NCBI GenBank assembly: GCA_947088155.1
Contig: CAMUFL010000011.1
Span: 1 to 43,719 of the forward strand
DNA from: an uncultured Gardnerella sp.
GTDB taxonomy: Bacteria > Actinomycetota > Actinomycetes > Actinomycetales > Bifidobacteriaceae
Reading direction: 5' to 3'
Length of the DNA stretch: 43,719 nt
Under the pieces are notes generated by a model. That model saw only the letters and a program-made list of their open reading frames with translations, did no database searches and was not told where the DNA came from. The position numbers and the translations under genes are program-made. Shown piece after piece: positions 23,084 to 31,345 of the stretch (its first letter is position 1; every line of letters begins with the position of its first letter).

Positions 23084-24052
23084 TCAGCGAATCGAAGTGA
23101 CTTCTCGCGCATTATGCAGCTCGAAGTCGTCGATTCGCAACTCAGCCGAATCGCGGCGAGCGCGAATCTGCTCAGCACGCGACGCAAGCTCATCATCCGG
23201 CGGATATGCCACGTACTCCAAAGTCAACCCATGCGGAGCAATCGGACCAGTAGAACCCTCTCGAATCGGCCTATTAATCTTATCAACGAACCAATCAATA
23301 GAACGCTTGCCACAACCAATCTGCACAGAAGCTTGCACAAGCGAGCGCACCATATTATGCGCAAAAGCATCAGCCACAATCGTAAACTCAATCAAGCCCT
23401 GCTCAACAGGAGGCACGCAACCAGTTTTAAGCTCAACGCGCGACTCTCCCAAACTCTCACCCACTCTCTCCCAGCGAGCCTCAATCACCTTGCGAATCGT
23501 AGTACCACCAGGATTTGGGCGCGCAAAAGAGCCAAAATCATGAAGCCCAAGCATAAACTGCGCAGCCGCATTCATAGCGTCAACATCCAACACATCGTCA
23601 AGCTGTAGAACAAAACCACGCATACGAGGATCACGCATAGCTTTACAAGAACCATCCGAAATTCGGTACACGTACGTGCGCTCCAGCGCAGAAAACCTAG
23701 CATCAAAACCACAAGGTGCCACACTCACACCGTGCAGCGAAATATCTTGCGGCAAAACGTGACGCAGCCTGTACTCAAGCGCAGCAACTCCATCCAACCC
23801 AGTATGCCCAATACAGCGCTGCAAAGTCTCTTCAGAAACATCAAGATGGCAAACCTGATGCGAAGCATGAACACCAGTATCCGTGCGACCTGCAACAGTA
23901 ACGCGAAGAGGCTCGTTTACATCACACTCAGGCACGCGCAAAACCATGTGCAAAGCCGACTCAAGCTCACCCTGAACGGTGCGCAAAGTAGGCTGCTTAG
24001 CCCAACCGTAAAATCCGCCGCCATCATACGCCAAATCCAAACGAAGCCTCAT
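23084..24052 (-). CDS. truA: tRNA pseudouridine(38-40) synthase TruA
   Basis: TruA modifies uridines 38-40 in the anticodon arm of tRNAs. The 322-residue protein starts MRLRLDLAYDGGGFYGWAKQ and has the catalytic aspartate in VAGRTDTGVHASHQVCHLD. Later motifs are YRISDG and FAHNMVRSLVQASVQIGCG. I placed the start at ATG 24052, where GGAGAGG lies six bases upstream; a frame from 24079 would add nine residues without a ribosome-binding site. It is longer than E. coli TruA (about 270) because of insertions, as is common in bifidobacteria. The stop codon touches a nested palindrome (23010-23083). The gene upstream encodes a DUF2974 hydrolase 27 bp away. Confidence 0.95.
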   Translation of the reverse strand: MRLRLDLAYDGGGFYGWAKQPTLRTVQGELESALHMVLRVPECDVNEPLRVTVAGRTDTGVHASHQVCHLDVSEETLQRCIGHTGLDGVAALEYRLRHVLPQDISLHGVSVAPCGFDARFSALERTYVYRISDGSCKAMRDPRMRGFVLQLDDVLDVDAMNAAAQFMLGLHDFGSFARPNPGGTTIRKVIEARWERVGESLGESRVELKTGCVPPVEQGLIEFTIVADAFAHNMVRSLVQASVQIGCGKRSIDWFVDKINRPIREGSTGPIAPHGLTLEYVAYPPDDELASRAEQIRARRDSAELRIDDFELHNAREVTSIR

Positions 24053-24079
24053 CCAAAACCTCTCCAAACAGACTTTCAA

Positions 24080-25348
24080 CTAGCTTTTCTTATCCGACAC
24101 GCCTGCGAGCGCAAAAGCGCTAATAACGCTACGAATCAGCTCATAAGACTTTGAATCCATGTGCATTGCAATCTTCAATAATTTAGGAACAACCTCCGAC
24201 CAATGCGAAGACATCTCGTCAAAAGTCGGGTACCCTAAACTGTTAAAAATGCTATAAACACTGTCGATTCTGCGCTTTCGCTCCTCAAATGGCAAATTCA
24301 TCATCCAGTCATTTGCGGCCTTAGAAACGGCCAGCGCGCGCGGAGTTACACAATCGCAGTAGTCAAAATCGCCATCCTTAACTTGCCAATACATGCCAAA
24401 ATGTTGCATTAAGCCAATCGAGTCTGCAGTCGTAACTTTATACGGCACGCCCGTATTCATAATCAAACCAATAAAAGCAGACTGCGGCACAACTTTTTCG
24501 ATTCTGCTAGAAACGTGCGCAAAAACCGCAGGATCAACAACATCCGAACCAAAGCTAGGGCCGTCCATAGAGTAGATTTTTGACACAAGATTTCCAAGTT
24601 TTTCATCCTCGGCATCTAATCGCATAGACGCATAAGCCGCCATATTGCCGCCTTTTGAGTGGCCGACAACAATAATATTCGGATTATTATTAGGCTGATT
24701 TGAAGGGGAAGATTTTGAAGGGGACGAGTTAGAAGAAGAATTAGAAGAAGACGACTTTGAAAAGTATGCTAAAATTTTCTGCAAAAAGTTTTTATTAGCA
24801 TAATTTTTACTATAACGCTGCGCTATCGAAATAAGATATTCCGCAGCCGACTCCTGCGCTGGAACCGGGCAACGGAAAGCCATGTTAAAATCTTCCTTCC
24901 AACCAACAAGCGTATTGTCTGTACCACGATACGACACAACCAACGTATGCGGATTGTCAATCCCCTCGCACTCGCTAAGATCAAAAGTCACTCCAGCAAA
25001 CTGCTGTTCACACGACTCATCAATATTCGATTTGTCAAAACGCTCAAGCTTTTCACCAACTCGCAAACCACGGTATCTTGGACTTGCAGCTACAGCAAAA
25101 AGCAGCTTTCTGCGGAACCTGTCGACTTTAACGGAGCCTGAAGAAAACATTGACGAAAAATATTCAGACTGCAACAATTCAGTAACAGGAACCGTAGAGA
25201 TATTCTTAGGATCTGCAGCATACTGCGGCACAGATTCTGGCATATCAATATAAGCTAACTCGCACAAAATCAACGCATCAACCGAATTAAACTTTCGCTG
25301 AGCGAAGGTGCGGAAATCGTTGCGTAACAAATCAAGAATATTCGACAT
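24080..25348 (-). CDS. DUF2974 alpha/beta-hydrolase-like protein
   Basis: This 422-residue cytosolic protein matches DUF2974 (Mbeg1-like), a lipase-like alpha/beta-hydrolase family found mostly in Firmicutes. The hallmark SYRGTDNTLVGWKEDFNMAF lies at about 139-158. The nucleophile motif GHSKGG is at 229-234 (Ser 231), and an SMDGPSFG-type segment and a late histidine complete a plausible triad. A Ser/Asn/Pro simple-sequence insertion (about 198-223) splits the domain just before the nucleophile strand. There is no signal peptide. The start MSNILDLLRNDFRTFA fits the family. It probably forms a two-gene unit with truA. The substrate is unknown. Confidence 0.85.
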   Translation of the reverse strand: MSNILDLLRNDFRTFAQRKFNSVDALILCELAYIDMPESVPQYAADPKNISTVPVTELLQSEYFSSMFSSGSVKVDRFRRKLLFAVAASPRYRGLRVGEKLERFDKSNIDESCEQQFAGVTFDLSECEGIDNPHTLVVSYRGTDNTLVGWKEDFNMAFRCPVPAQESAAEYLISIAQRYSKNYANKNFLQKILAYFSKSSSSNSSSNSSPSKSSPSNQPNNNPNIIVVGHSKGGNMAAYASMRLDAEDEKLGNLVSKIYSMDGPSFGSDVVDPAVFAHVSSRIEKVVPQSAFIGLIMNTGVPYKVTTADSIGLMQHFGMYWQVKDGDFDYCDCVTPRALAVSKAANDWMMNLPFEERKRRIDSVYSIFNSLGYPTFDEMSSHWSEVVPKLLKIAMHMDSKSYELIRSVISAFALAGVSDKKS

Positions 25349-25366
25349 AATTTAATAATAATACAA

Positions 25367-25400
25367 ATAAAAAACGAGCCGAGGAATTAACCTCGGCTCG
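25367..25400 (-). terminator. Terminator after rplQ
   Basis: On the minus strand a perfect 10-bp stem CGAGCCGAGG / CCTCGGCTCG with a 6-base AATTAA loop (25375-25400) is followed by a T-rich tail. It ends the infA-to-rplQ operon about 80 bases after rplQ. Confidence 0.9.
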
Positions 25401-25479
25401 CTGTAGCGATTCTTTCAAAAAGCGATTTTACGCTTTATTTTAAGATTCACTTTACCGATGCGTAAAGCTGGAACGCAAA

Positions 25480-25914
25480 CTACTCGGCAGCTTCTTCCTT
25501 AGCTGCTACCTTAGTAGCTGCTTCAGCTTCCTTCACAACAGCCTTCTTTGGGCTTACTGGCTCGGTTACAAGCTCAATAATGGCCTGTGGAGCGGTGTCA
25601 CCACGACGTGGAGCAATCTTCACGATACGGGTGTAGCCACCTTCACGCTGCTTCATCTGCTCAGCAATGCGAGTGAAAAGCACGTGAACCACGGACTTGT
25701 TGCGAATCACGCGCAACACGCGACGACGCGAATGCAAATCGCCACGCTTAGCGAATGAAATCAAACGCTCAGCAAGCGGGCGAAGACGCTTTGCCTTTGG
25801 CAACGTCGTCACAATACGACCGTGCTGGAAGAGGCTGGTCGCCATGTTGGCCAGCATCAGGCGCTCATGAGCCGGGCTGGAAGCCAGACGAGGGCCTTGT
25901 TTCGGTGTAGGCAT
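25480..25914 (-). CDS. rplQ: 50S ribosomal protein bL17
   Basis: bL17 sits near the peptide exit tunnel. The 144-residue protein starts MPTPKQGPRLASSPAHERLM and shows the family core LFQHGRIVTTLPKAKRLRPL and RIVKIAPRRGDTAPQAIIEL. An Ala/Glu/Lys tail (about 120-144) extends beyond the usual 115-125 residues, as in other actinobacteria. It lies 77 bp after rpoA in the usual order and is followed by a terminator. Confidence 0.97.
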   Translation of the reverse strand: MPTPKQGPRLASSPAHERLMLANMATSLFQHGRIVTTLPKAKRLRPLAERLISFAKRGDLHSRRRVLRVIRNKSVVHVLFTRIAEQMKQREGGYTRIVKIAPRRGDTAPQAIIELVTEPVSPKKAVVKEAEAATKVAAKEEAAE

Positions 25915-25991
25915 TATTACTCCTTATTGTCGCATCGCTCAGGTGGGCATCAACCCGAACATCCGAACGTTACGACGATTGCAGGCGGAAC

Positions 25992-26987
25992 TTACTCGTC
26001 TTCAGGCGAGAAGAAAGTGCCACCTTCGAGATTATTGGCGTCGAAGCCAATCGGTGAAGCCTTCAAAGACAGACCCATTGCCTGCAACTTCTCTTTAACT
26101 TCATCGATGGATTTCATGCCGAAATTACGAATATCGAGCAAATCCTGCTCAGTGTGAACTACCAGTTCGCCGACTGTATGAATACCCTCACGCTTCAAGC
26201 AATTATAGCTACGCTGAGTAAAATTCATATCTTCAATCGGTATAGCCAACTGAGAATCAGCTTCATCATGAGTTGGCGCTGGACCAACTTCAACACCTTC
26301 AGCATCAACGTTAAGCTCACGGCAAAGACCGAAAAGCTCAACTAAAGTCGAGCCTGCAGATGCAACTGCATCACGCGGTGTAATAGCTGGCTTGGTTTCC
26401 ACATCCAGGATGAGCTTATCGAAGTCCGTGCGCTGTTCCACGCGGGTAGCTTCGACCTTATAGCTCACCTTCAAAACTGGTGAGTAGATCGAATCCACAG
26501 GAATGCGGCCGATTTCGCTGTTCTCCTGCTTGTTCATCTGAGCTGGCACGTAGCCGCGACCGCGTTCAACAGTAAACTCAATTTCAAGTTCACCATCTTC
26601 TGCGAGTGTAGCAATATGCAAGTCAGGGTTAGCAATAGTAACACCGGCTGGAGGAGTAATATCTCCAGCAGTGGCTTCACCTTTACCATTCTTGCGCAAA
26701 TACATCACTACAGGCTCGTCGTACTCACTCGTGAGCACGATGCCCTTGATGTTCAGCAGAATTTCAGTGACATCTTCTTCAACACCTGGCAGAGTCGTAA
26801 ACTCATGCAGAGCTCCAGAGATGCGAACCGAAGTAACGGCAGCACCTGGAATAGAGCTTAACAAGGTACGACGCAGCGAATTGCCGAGAGTGTAGCCAAA
26901 ACCTGGTTCCAGCGGCTCAATAGTAAAGCGAGAACGCTGGGGATTCAGTGATTCCTCGGTAAGTGTCGGACGCTGTGCGATAAGCAC
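25992..26987 (-). CDS. rpoA: RNA polymerase alpha subunit
   Basis: The 331-residue alpha subunit dimerises to nucleate RNA polymerase. The N-terminal domain shows FTIEPLEPGFGYTLGNSLRR (the GNSLRR dimerisation/assembly motif) and GVEEDVTEILLNIKGIV. A linker leads to the C-terminal domain with LNFTQRSYN-type helix start (MNFTQRSYNCLKREGIHTVG) and LLDIRNFGMKSIDEVKEKL, which contacts UP elements and activators. It lies between rpsK and rplQ in the alpha operon. Length and motifs are normal. Confidence 0.98.
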   Translation of the reverse strand: MLIAQRPTLTEESLNPQRSRFTIEPLEPGFGYTLGNSLRRTLLSSIPGAAVTSVRISGALHEFTTLPGVEEDVTEILLNIKGIVLTSEYDEPVVMYLRKNGKGEATAGDITPPAGVTIANPDLHIATLAEDGELEIEFTVERGRGYVPAQMNKQENSEIGRIPVDSIYSPVLKVSYKVEATRVEQRTDFDKLILDVETKPAITPRDAVASAGSTLVELFGLCRELNVDAEGVEVGPAPTHDEADSQLAIPIEDMNFTQRSYNCLKREGIHTVGELVVHTEQDLLDIRNFGMKSIDEVKEKLQAMGLSLKASPIGFDANNLEGGTFFSPEDE

Positions 26988-27066
26988 TTTGGTATCCTTT
27001 CAGCTTCTGGTCGGTGGTGCACTCGCCGCCCATAAGCGGGTTGGATGGATGGATTCGTAAGAGTGC

Positions 27067-27465
27067 TCAGACGCGGCGACGCTTTGGTGGGCGTACGCCG
27101 TTATGCGCTTGCGGGGTAACGTCGGTAATAGAACCAACTTCGAGACCCGCGGACTGGAGGGAACGGATAGCGGTTTCACGACCGGAACCTGGACCCTTAA
27201 CAAACACGTCGACCTTCTTGAGGCCATGCTCCATTGCCTTGCGTGCGGCAGACTCAGCAGCCATACCTGCAGCGTAAGGAGTCGACTTACGGGAACCCTT
27301 AAAGCCGACATCACCGCCGGAAGCCCAAGAAAGGACTGCACCGGATGGATCGGTAATGGAGATAATCGTGTTATTGAATGTTGATTTAATATGCGCCTGC
27401 CCAACCGGCACCGACTTGCGGTCCCGGCGACGCGGCTTGCGCGAGGCTTGCTTTGCAGCTGCCAT
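27067..27465 (-). CDS. rpsK: 30S ribosomal protein uS11
   Basis: uS11 lines the 30S platform near the E site and mRNA exit. The 132-residue protein starts MAAAKQASRKPRRRDRK and contains GQAHIKSTFNNTIISITDP and VKGPGSGRETAIRSLQSAGL, ending in a basic NGVRPPKRRRV tail. It lies between rpsM and rpoA as expected for the alpha operon. Unlike E. coli there is no rpsD between rpsK and rpoA, which is normal for actinobacteria of this group. Confidence 0.97.
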   Translation of the reverse strand: MAAAKQASRKPRRRDRKSVPVGQAHIKSTFNNTIISITDPSGAVLSWASGGDVGFKGSRKSTPYAAGMAAESAARKAMEHGLKKVDVFVKGPGSGRETAIRSLQSAGLEVGSITDVTPQAHNGVRPPKRRRV

Positions 27466-27548
27466 TGACCCTCGTTTCCTAATGACGAATGAGTTGGTAT
27501 GTCTAGACGATGGAAATATATCCGTGGCCTAGAGCCGACCACCGACTA

Positions 27549-27926
27549 CTATCGGGTGGCCTTCTTCTTCCCGGCGACAGTACGCTTCGGACCCTTGCGA
27601 GTACGAGCATTAGTCTTGGTACGCTGACCACGCACAGGAAGACCCTTGCGATGACGCTGGCCTTGATAGCAGTTGATCTGAATCTTACGACGGATGTCAG
27701 CGTCGATCTCACGACGCAAATCGCCTTCAATCTTGTAATTGGCCTCAAGATAATCACGCAAGGTGATCAGCTGTTCATCCGTAAGATCCTTGACGCGAGT
27801 GTCCGGATTAACACCGGTCGCGGCAAGCGTTTCCTTAGCGCGAGTACGACCAACACCAAAAATGTAGGTGAGGGCAATCTCAATGCGCTTCTCATTGGGA
27901 ATATCTACTCCGGCAAGACGTGCCAT
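27549..27926 (-). CDS. rpsM: 30S ribosomal protein uS13
   Basis: uS13 is at the head of the 30S subunit and contacts the 50S and P-site tRNA. The 125-residue protein begins MARLAGVDIPNEKRIEIALT and contains YIFGVGRTRAKETLAATGV, LRREIDADIRRKIQINCYQG and the basic tail RGQRTKTNARTRKGPKRT. I start at ATG 27926, where AAGGA precedes it; the open frame extends 27 codons further but with non-family residues. Confidence 0.97.
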   Translation of the reverse strand: MARLAGVDIPNEKRIEIALTYIFGVGRTRAKETLAATGVNPDTRVKDLTDEQLITLRDYLEANYKIEGDLRREIDADIRRKIQINCYQGQRHRKGLPVRGQRTKTNARTRKGPKRTVAGKKKATR

Positions 27927-28070
27927 TGTAATTCCTTTACTGTTACGCAGGTCGTGCACCAAGTCTTCCGCATTAATAGAAATTAAATGCGGCCTGGGCC
28001 TGCGCACCCAGGGTTCAGCTTCTGCTGTGACTTAGCGCCTTATTCTTTGTATTCCGCGATGGAAATCTGC

Positions 28071-28184
28071 TCAGCCCTGACGCTGCTTATGACGTGGGTT
28101 AATGCAGATCACCATGACGCGGCCGTGACGGCGGATCACGCGGCAGTTTTCGCAGATCCTCTTCACGCTAGGGCTGACCTTCAT
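28071..28184 (-). CDS. rpmJ: 50S ribosomal protein bL36
   Basis: This 37-residue protein starts MKVSPSVKRICENCRVIRRH. It keeps the zinc-binding set C11, C14, C27 and H32, so it is the zinc-containing (C+) form. AAGGA lies a few bases ahead of the ATG at 28184. It sits between infA and rpsM, its standard place. It is too short for a 60-codon ORF scan and is easily missed. Confidence 0.97.
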   Translation of the reverse strand: MKVSPSVKRICENCRVIRRHGRVMVICINPRHKQRQG

Positions 28185-28204
28185 GGTTTTCCTTTGCTTG
28201 TACC

Positions 28205-28423
28205 TTACTTATAACGGTACGTAATACGCCCACGATTCAGATCGTAAGGGCTCATCTCTAGCACTACACGATCCTGAGGAAGAATGCGAATATAATTTTT
28301 ACGCATCTTACCAGAGATCGTAGCTAAAACAATGTGCTCATTCTCAAGCTGAACGCGAAACATCGCATTTGGTAGTGCTTCTACTACCGTGCCTTCGACT
28401 TCAATCACACCGTCTTTTGCCAT
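28205..28423 (-). CDS. infA: Translation initiation factor IF-1
   Basis: IF-1 is the 72-residue OB-fold factor that blocks the ribosomal A site during initiation. The sequence MAKDGVIEVEGTVVEALPNA, then FRVQLENEHIVLATISGKMR and the end DLNRGRITYRYK are canonical. The start at 28423 has GAGG upstream; the frame extends 30 codons further without family residues. It is the first gene of the infA-rpmJ-rpsM-rpsK-rpoA-rplQ run, with its own candidate promoter at 28481-28510. Confidence 0.98.
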   Translation of the reverse strand: MAKDGVIEVEGTVVEALPNAMFRVQLENEHIVLATISGKMRKNYIRILPQDRVVLEMSPYDLNRGRITYRYK

Positions 28424-28480
28424 GAGCCTCGTTCCGTTCCTTGGACGTACTACTTCACGCATCCGAAGACACGCCAATCT

Positions 28481-28510
28481 TCTATAATACAGTAAATGCG
28501 CCCTATACAA
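28481..28510 (-). promoter_or_regulatory. Candidate promoter for infA operon
   Basis: On the minus strand TTGTAT (28505-28510) and TATAGA (28481-28486) are 18 bases apart; an alternative -10, TATTAT, lies three bases nearer. The site is about 60 bases upstream of the infA start in the adk-infA gap, which also contains a TATAAT word at 28539-28544. Confidence 0.45.
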
Positions 28511-28558
28511 CACTCGGCGTGTCGCACAAGACGCATTATATAAAATTTGGCAACTAAA

Positions 28559-29119
28559 CTAGTTTAACGATTCAATGATGCGATTGTTGATTTCCTTAAT
28601 ATCACCAACACCATCAACCTCAACCAACTGGCCGCGGCTTTCGTAAATGTCAAGCAACGGAGCAGTTTCCTTTTCGTAAGTTTCCAAACGCTTAGCAATG
28701 ACTTCAGGAGTATCGTCAGAACGACCCTGCTCCACAGCACGCTTTTGCATACGCTCAAGAAGAACGTCACGCTCAGCTTCAAGAGCTACAACGTCGTCAA
28801 GCGGAGTGCCAAGCTCTTCCAACATGCGATCCAACGCTTGAACCTGAGAAGCGTTACGAGGGTAACCGTCAAGAATCCAACCGTTCTTAGCATCATCCTG
28901 AGCAAGACGATCCTTAACAATACTATTCGTCAACTCATCTGGAACCAGCTCGCCCTTGTCAAGATACCCCTGAACCTTCTTACCAAGTTCGGTATGATTC
29001 TTCAAATTGTAACGGAAAATATCGCCTGTAGAAATTGCTGGAATACCATAGTGTTCGCTTAGCAAAGCAGCCTGAGTTCCTTTGCCAACGCCCTGAGGAC
29101 CCATAATCAGCAATCGCAT
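28559..29119 (-). CDS. adk: Adenylate kinase
   Basis: Adenylate kinase interconverts ATP + AMP and 2 ADP. The 186-residue protein starts MRLLIMGPQGVGKGTQAALL (P-loop GPQGVGKGT) and has the AMP-binding helix ISTGDIFRYNLKN. The LID region is short: it goes from LLERMQKRAVEQGRSDDTPE to IAKRLETYEKETAPLLDIYE without the zinc-binding or long lid. It is therefore the short actinobacterial type. I use ATG 29119 because AAGGAG lies six bases upstream; ATG 29125 would touch the Shine-Dalgarno. It follows secY by about 30 bp. Confidence 0.97.
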   Translation of the reverse strand: MRLLIMGPQGVGKGTQAALLSEHYGIPAISTGDIFRYNLKNHTELGKKVQGYLDKGELVPDELTNSIVKDRLAQDDAKNGWILDGYPRNASQVQALDRMLEELGTPLDDVVALEAERDVLLERMQKRAVEQGRSDDTPEVIAKRLETYEKETAPLLDIYESRGQLVEVDGVGDIKEINNRIIESLN

Positions 29120-29149
29120 ATTCATCTCCTTAGCTTCTAATACTCGTAG

Positions 29150-30490
29150 TTACTTAGATACTTGCTTCTGCTCACCGTGACTAAACAAGAATCCAGCATA
29201 CTGGAACTGCTCAGTCTGAGCCTTTGCCTGGCGCAAGGTATCCAAACCAACGCCTGCAATAATCAAAATGGTCGTACCGCCGAATGGCAACTTAGTATTC
29301 AAATGCAAAGCCATAATCAAAACGGTAGGAATCAACGCAACAAAAAGCAAGTAAACAGCACCAACAGTATTAAGCCTGTTCATAACATAACTCAAATAAC
29401 GACTTGTGGCACTTCCAGCGCGAATACCAGGAATAAAACCGCCGTACTCTTTCATATTATCGGCAGTTTCATCAGTATTAAACGTAATCTCCGTGTAGAA
29501 GAAGCAGAAGAACACAATCATGACTGTGTAGAAAGCGATATACCACACAGACGTAGAATTGGCCAAATTCTCTTCAATCCAACTTACCCAAGCCTGACGT
29601 TTATCGCCAAACTGCGCAATAAGCGTAGGAACAGCAAGGATTGACGATGCGAAGATTGGTGGAATAACGCCGCTCATATTTACCTTCAGCGGCAAGTAAG
29701 TGGAAGAACCACCATACATTTTGCGACCAATCATTCGGCGCGTGTACTGCACAGGAATACGACGCTGAGCAAGCTCCACAAAATCAACGAAGATAAGAAT
29801 AACAAGCAAAACGCCAGCAACAATTGAGAACTTAGTCCAATCGCCGTTGGAACCATTAGTGCCCCAACCAATCTCCCACAACTTTGGCAAGAAGCCAGAG
29901 CAGATAGACATGAAGATTAAGACAGACATGCCCTGACCGATACCCTTATCGGTAATAAGTTCTGCCATCCACATAATAAGGCCCGTGCCGCCGGTCATAA
30001 TCAAAACCATTACAACAAGGCTCCAGAAGCTACCGTCAGGAATGACCTGGCCGCACTGATAGTTAAAAAGCGCTCCAGAACGGGCAGTCACCAAAATTGT
30101 AGTAGACTGCAACACTGCCAAACCGATAGTGAGGTAACGAGTGTACTGTGTAAGCTTTGTTTCGCCAGACTGGCCTTCCTTGTGCAATGCTTCAAAGCGA
30201 GGAATAACAACGCGAAGCAACTGAATCACAATGGACGCAGTAATGTACGGCATTACACCCAGAGCAAAAATAGAAAGCTGCAGAAGCGAGCCACCAGAGA
30301 ACAAGTTGACCAACCCAATAAAGTTCTCTTTAGACGAAGCCAGCTTAGCTGTGCAAGCGTGAATTACTTTATAATCAACACCCGGAATCGGAATAAACGA
30401 TCCAATGCGGTAGATGATAATCATTGCAAAGACGAAGAGGATCTTATTCCTCAACTCTTTAGTCCTGAAGGCCTGGATTAACGTTTTCAC
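29150..30490 (-). CDS. secY: Protein translocase subunit SecY
   Basis: SecY forms the protein-conducting channel of the plasma membrane. The 446-residue protein shows about ten membrane segments. It starts MKTLIQAFRTKELRNKILFV and contains YRIGSFIPIPGVDYKVIHA, the plug-region FSGGSLLQLSIFALGVMPYI and LIVMWMAELITDKGIGQGMS-type TM4-TM5 residues. The cytoplasmic RRIPVQYTRRMIGRKMYGG loop contacts SecA and the ribosome. It lies after a terminator that follows rplO, so it probably has its own promoter in 30491-30632. Confidence 0.98.
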   Translation of the reverse strand: MKTLIQAFRTKELRNKILFVFAMIIIYRIGSFIPIPGVDYKVIHACTAKLASSKENFIGLVNLFSGGSLLQLSIFALGVMPYITASIVIQLLRVVIPRFEALHKEGQSGETKLTQYTRYLTIGLAVLQSTTILVTARSGALFNYQCGQVIPDGSFWSLVVMVLIMTGGTGLIMWMAELITDKGIGQGMSVLIFMSICSGFLPKLWEIGWGTNGSNGDWTKFSIVAGVLLVILIFVDFVELAQRRIPVQYTRRMIGRKMYGGSSTYLPLKVNMSGVIPPIFASSILAVPTLIAQFGDKRQAWVSWIEENLANSTSVWYIAFYTVMIVFFCFFYTEITFNTDETADNMKEYGGFIPGIRAGSATSRYLSYVMNRLNTVGAVYLLFVALIPTVLIMALHLNTKLPFGGTTILIIAGVGLDTLRQAKAQTEQFQYAGFLFSHGEQKQVSK

Positions 30491-30632
30491 CTGGGTCTTC
30501 CTCCCTTTTTTAGCGCACTCCTAGGCGCAACAGTGCAAAAAACAAACTCTGAGGCAATAGTGTATCTCACGGTGCCTACTGAACAATACAAAAACGTGGC
30601 AAATATGCCAAAATTCTATAAAAACGCAATAA

Positions 30633-30668
30633 AATAATCCCCCTAGCACAAAACTAGAGGGATTATTT
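30633..30668 (-). terminator. Terminator between rplO and secY
   Basis: Arms AATAATCCCCCTAG (30633-30646) and CTAGAGGGATTATT (30654-30667), with one mismatch, form a stable stem with loop CACAAAA. On the minus strand it is followed by ATTATTTTATT. It lies 37 bases after the rplO stop and separates rpsJ-rplO from secY-adk. Confidence 0.85.
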
Positions 30669-30704
30669 ACAGCTTTATAACTGCATCAAACGCGAGTAAT
30701 TTAA

Positions 30705-31160
30705 CTACTCTTCGCTGACGGAGCCGCCCTTAGCTTCAATCTTAGCCTTAGCAGAAGCAGAAGCCTTCATACCCTTAAGAGTCAAAGCAACAGTTAATTC
30801 ACCATCGCCCAAAACCTTAACTGGGTAGCCATCGCGCACAGCGCCCTTGGCAATAAGGTCAGCAACAGTAACTTCGCCACCCTGTGGGAAGAGCTCAGCA
30901 AGAGCTGAAACGTTGACGACCTGGAACTCCTTCTTGAAAGGACTCTTGAAGCCACGCAGCTTAGGCAAGCGCATGTAAAGTGGGAGCTGGCCACCTTCGA
31001 AGCCAGGACGCACCTGATAACGCTTCTTAGTGCCCTTGTCACCACGACCCGAGGTCTTACCCTTGGAGCCTTCACCACGGCCTACGCGGATGCGATCCTT
31101 CTTAGCTCCTGGAGCTGGACGCAGCGTATGCATATGCAGCATTGGTTCTTCGTTAGCCAT
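30705..31160 (-). CDS. rplO: 50S ribosomal protein uL15
   Basis: uL15 is an early assembly protein spanning the large subunit. The 151-residue protein has the glycine/arginine-rich RVGRGEGSKGKTSGRGDKGT segment, GFEGGQLPLYMRLPKLRGF and the C-terminal domain KVLGDGELTVALTLKGMKAS. It overlaps rpmD spacing closely (two bases between) and is the last gene before a terminator. Confidence 0.97.
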   Translation of the reverse strand: MANEEPMLHMHTLRPAPGAKKDRIRVGRGEGSKGKTSGRGDKGTKKRYQVRPGFEGGQLPLYMRLPKLRGFKSPFKKEFQVVNVSALAELFPQGGEVTVADLIAKGAVRDGYPVKVLGDGELTVALTLKGMKASASAKAKIEAKGGSVSEE

Positions 31161-31162
31161 AA

Positions 31163-31345
31163 TCAGTCGACCTCCTCGACGCTCACCAAGTGGCGAACGG
31201 CCATAACCAAGCCACGATTGACGGGGGTGTCCTCGCGAACTACGCTGTGACCAATCTTATGAAGGCCGAGCGTATGAACATTCGCGCGCTGGCGCTCAGT
31301 TGTATGAACTAAACCATGCACCAGAGTGATCTTCAAATTTGACAT
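31163..31345 (-). CDS. rpmD: 50S ribosomal protein uL30
   Basis: This 60-residue protein starts MSNLKITLVHGLVHTTERQR and has HTLGLHKIGHSVVREDTPVN, the full uL30 fold. The ATG at 31345 overlaps the rpsE stop codon as TGATG, with AAGGATGG upstream, so translation is coupled. A GTG one codon earlier is unlikely to be used. Confidence 0.97.
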   Translation of the reverse strand: MSNLKITLVHGLVHTTERQRANVHTLGLHKIGHSVVREDTPVNRGLVMAVRHLVSVEEVD

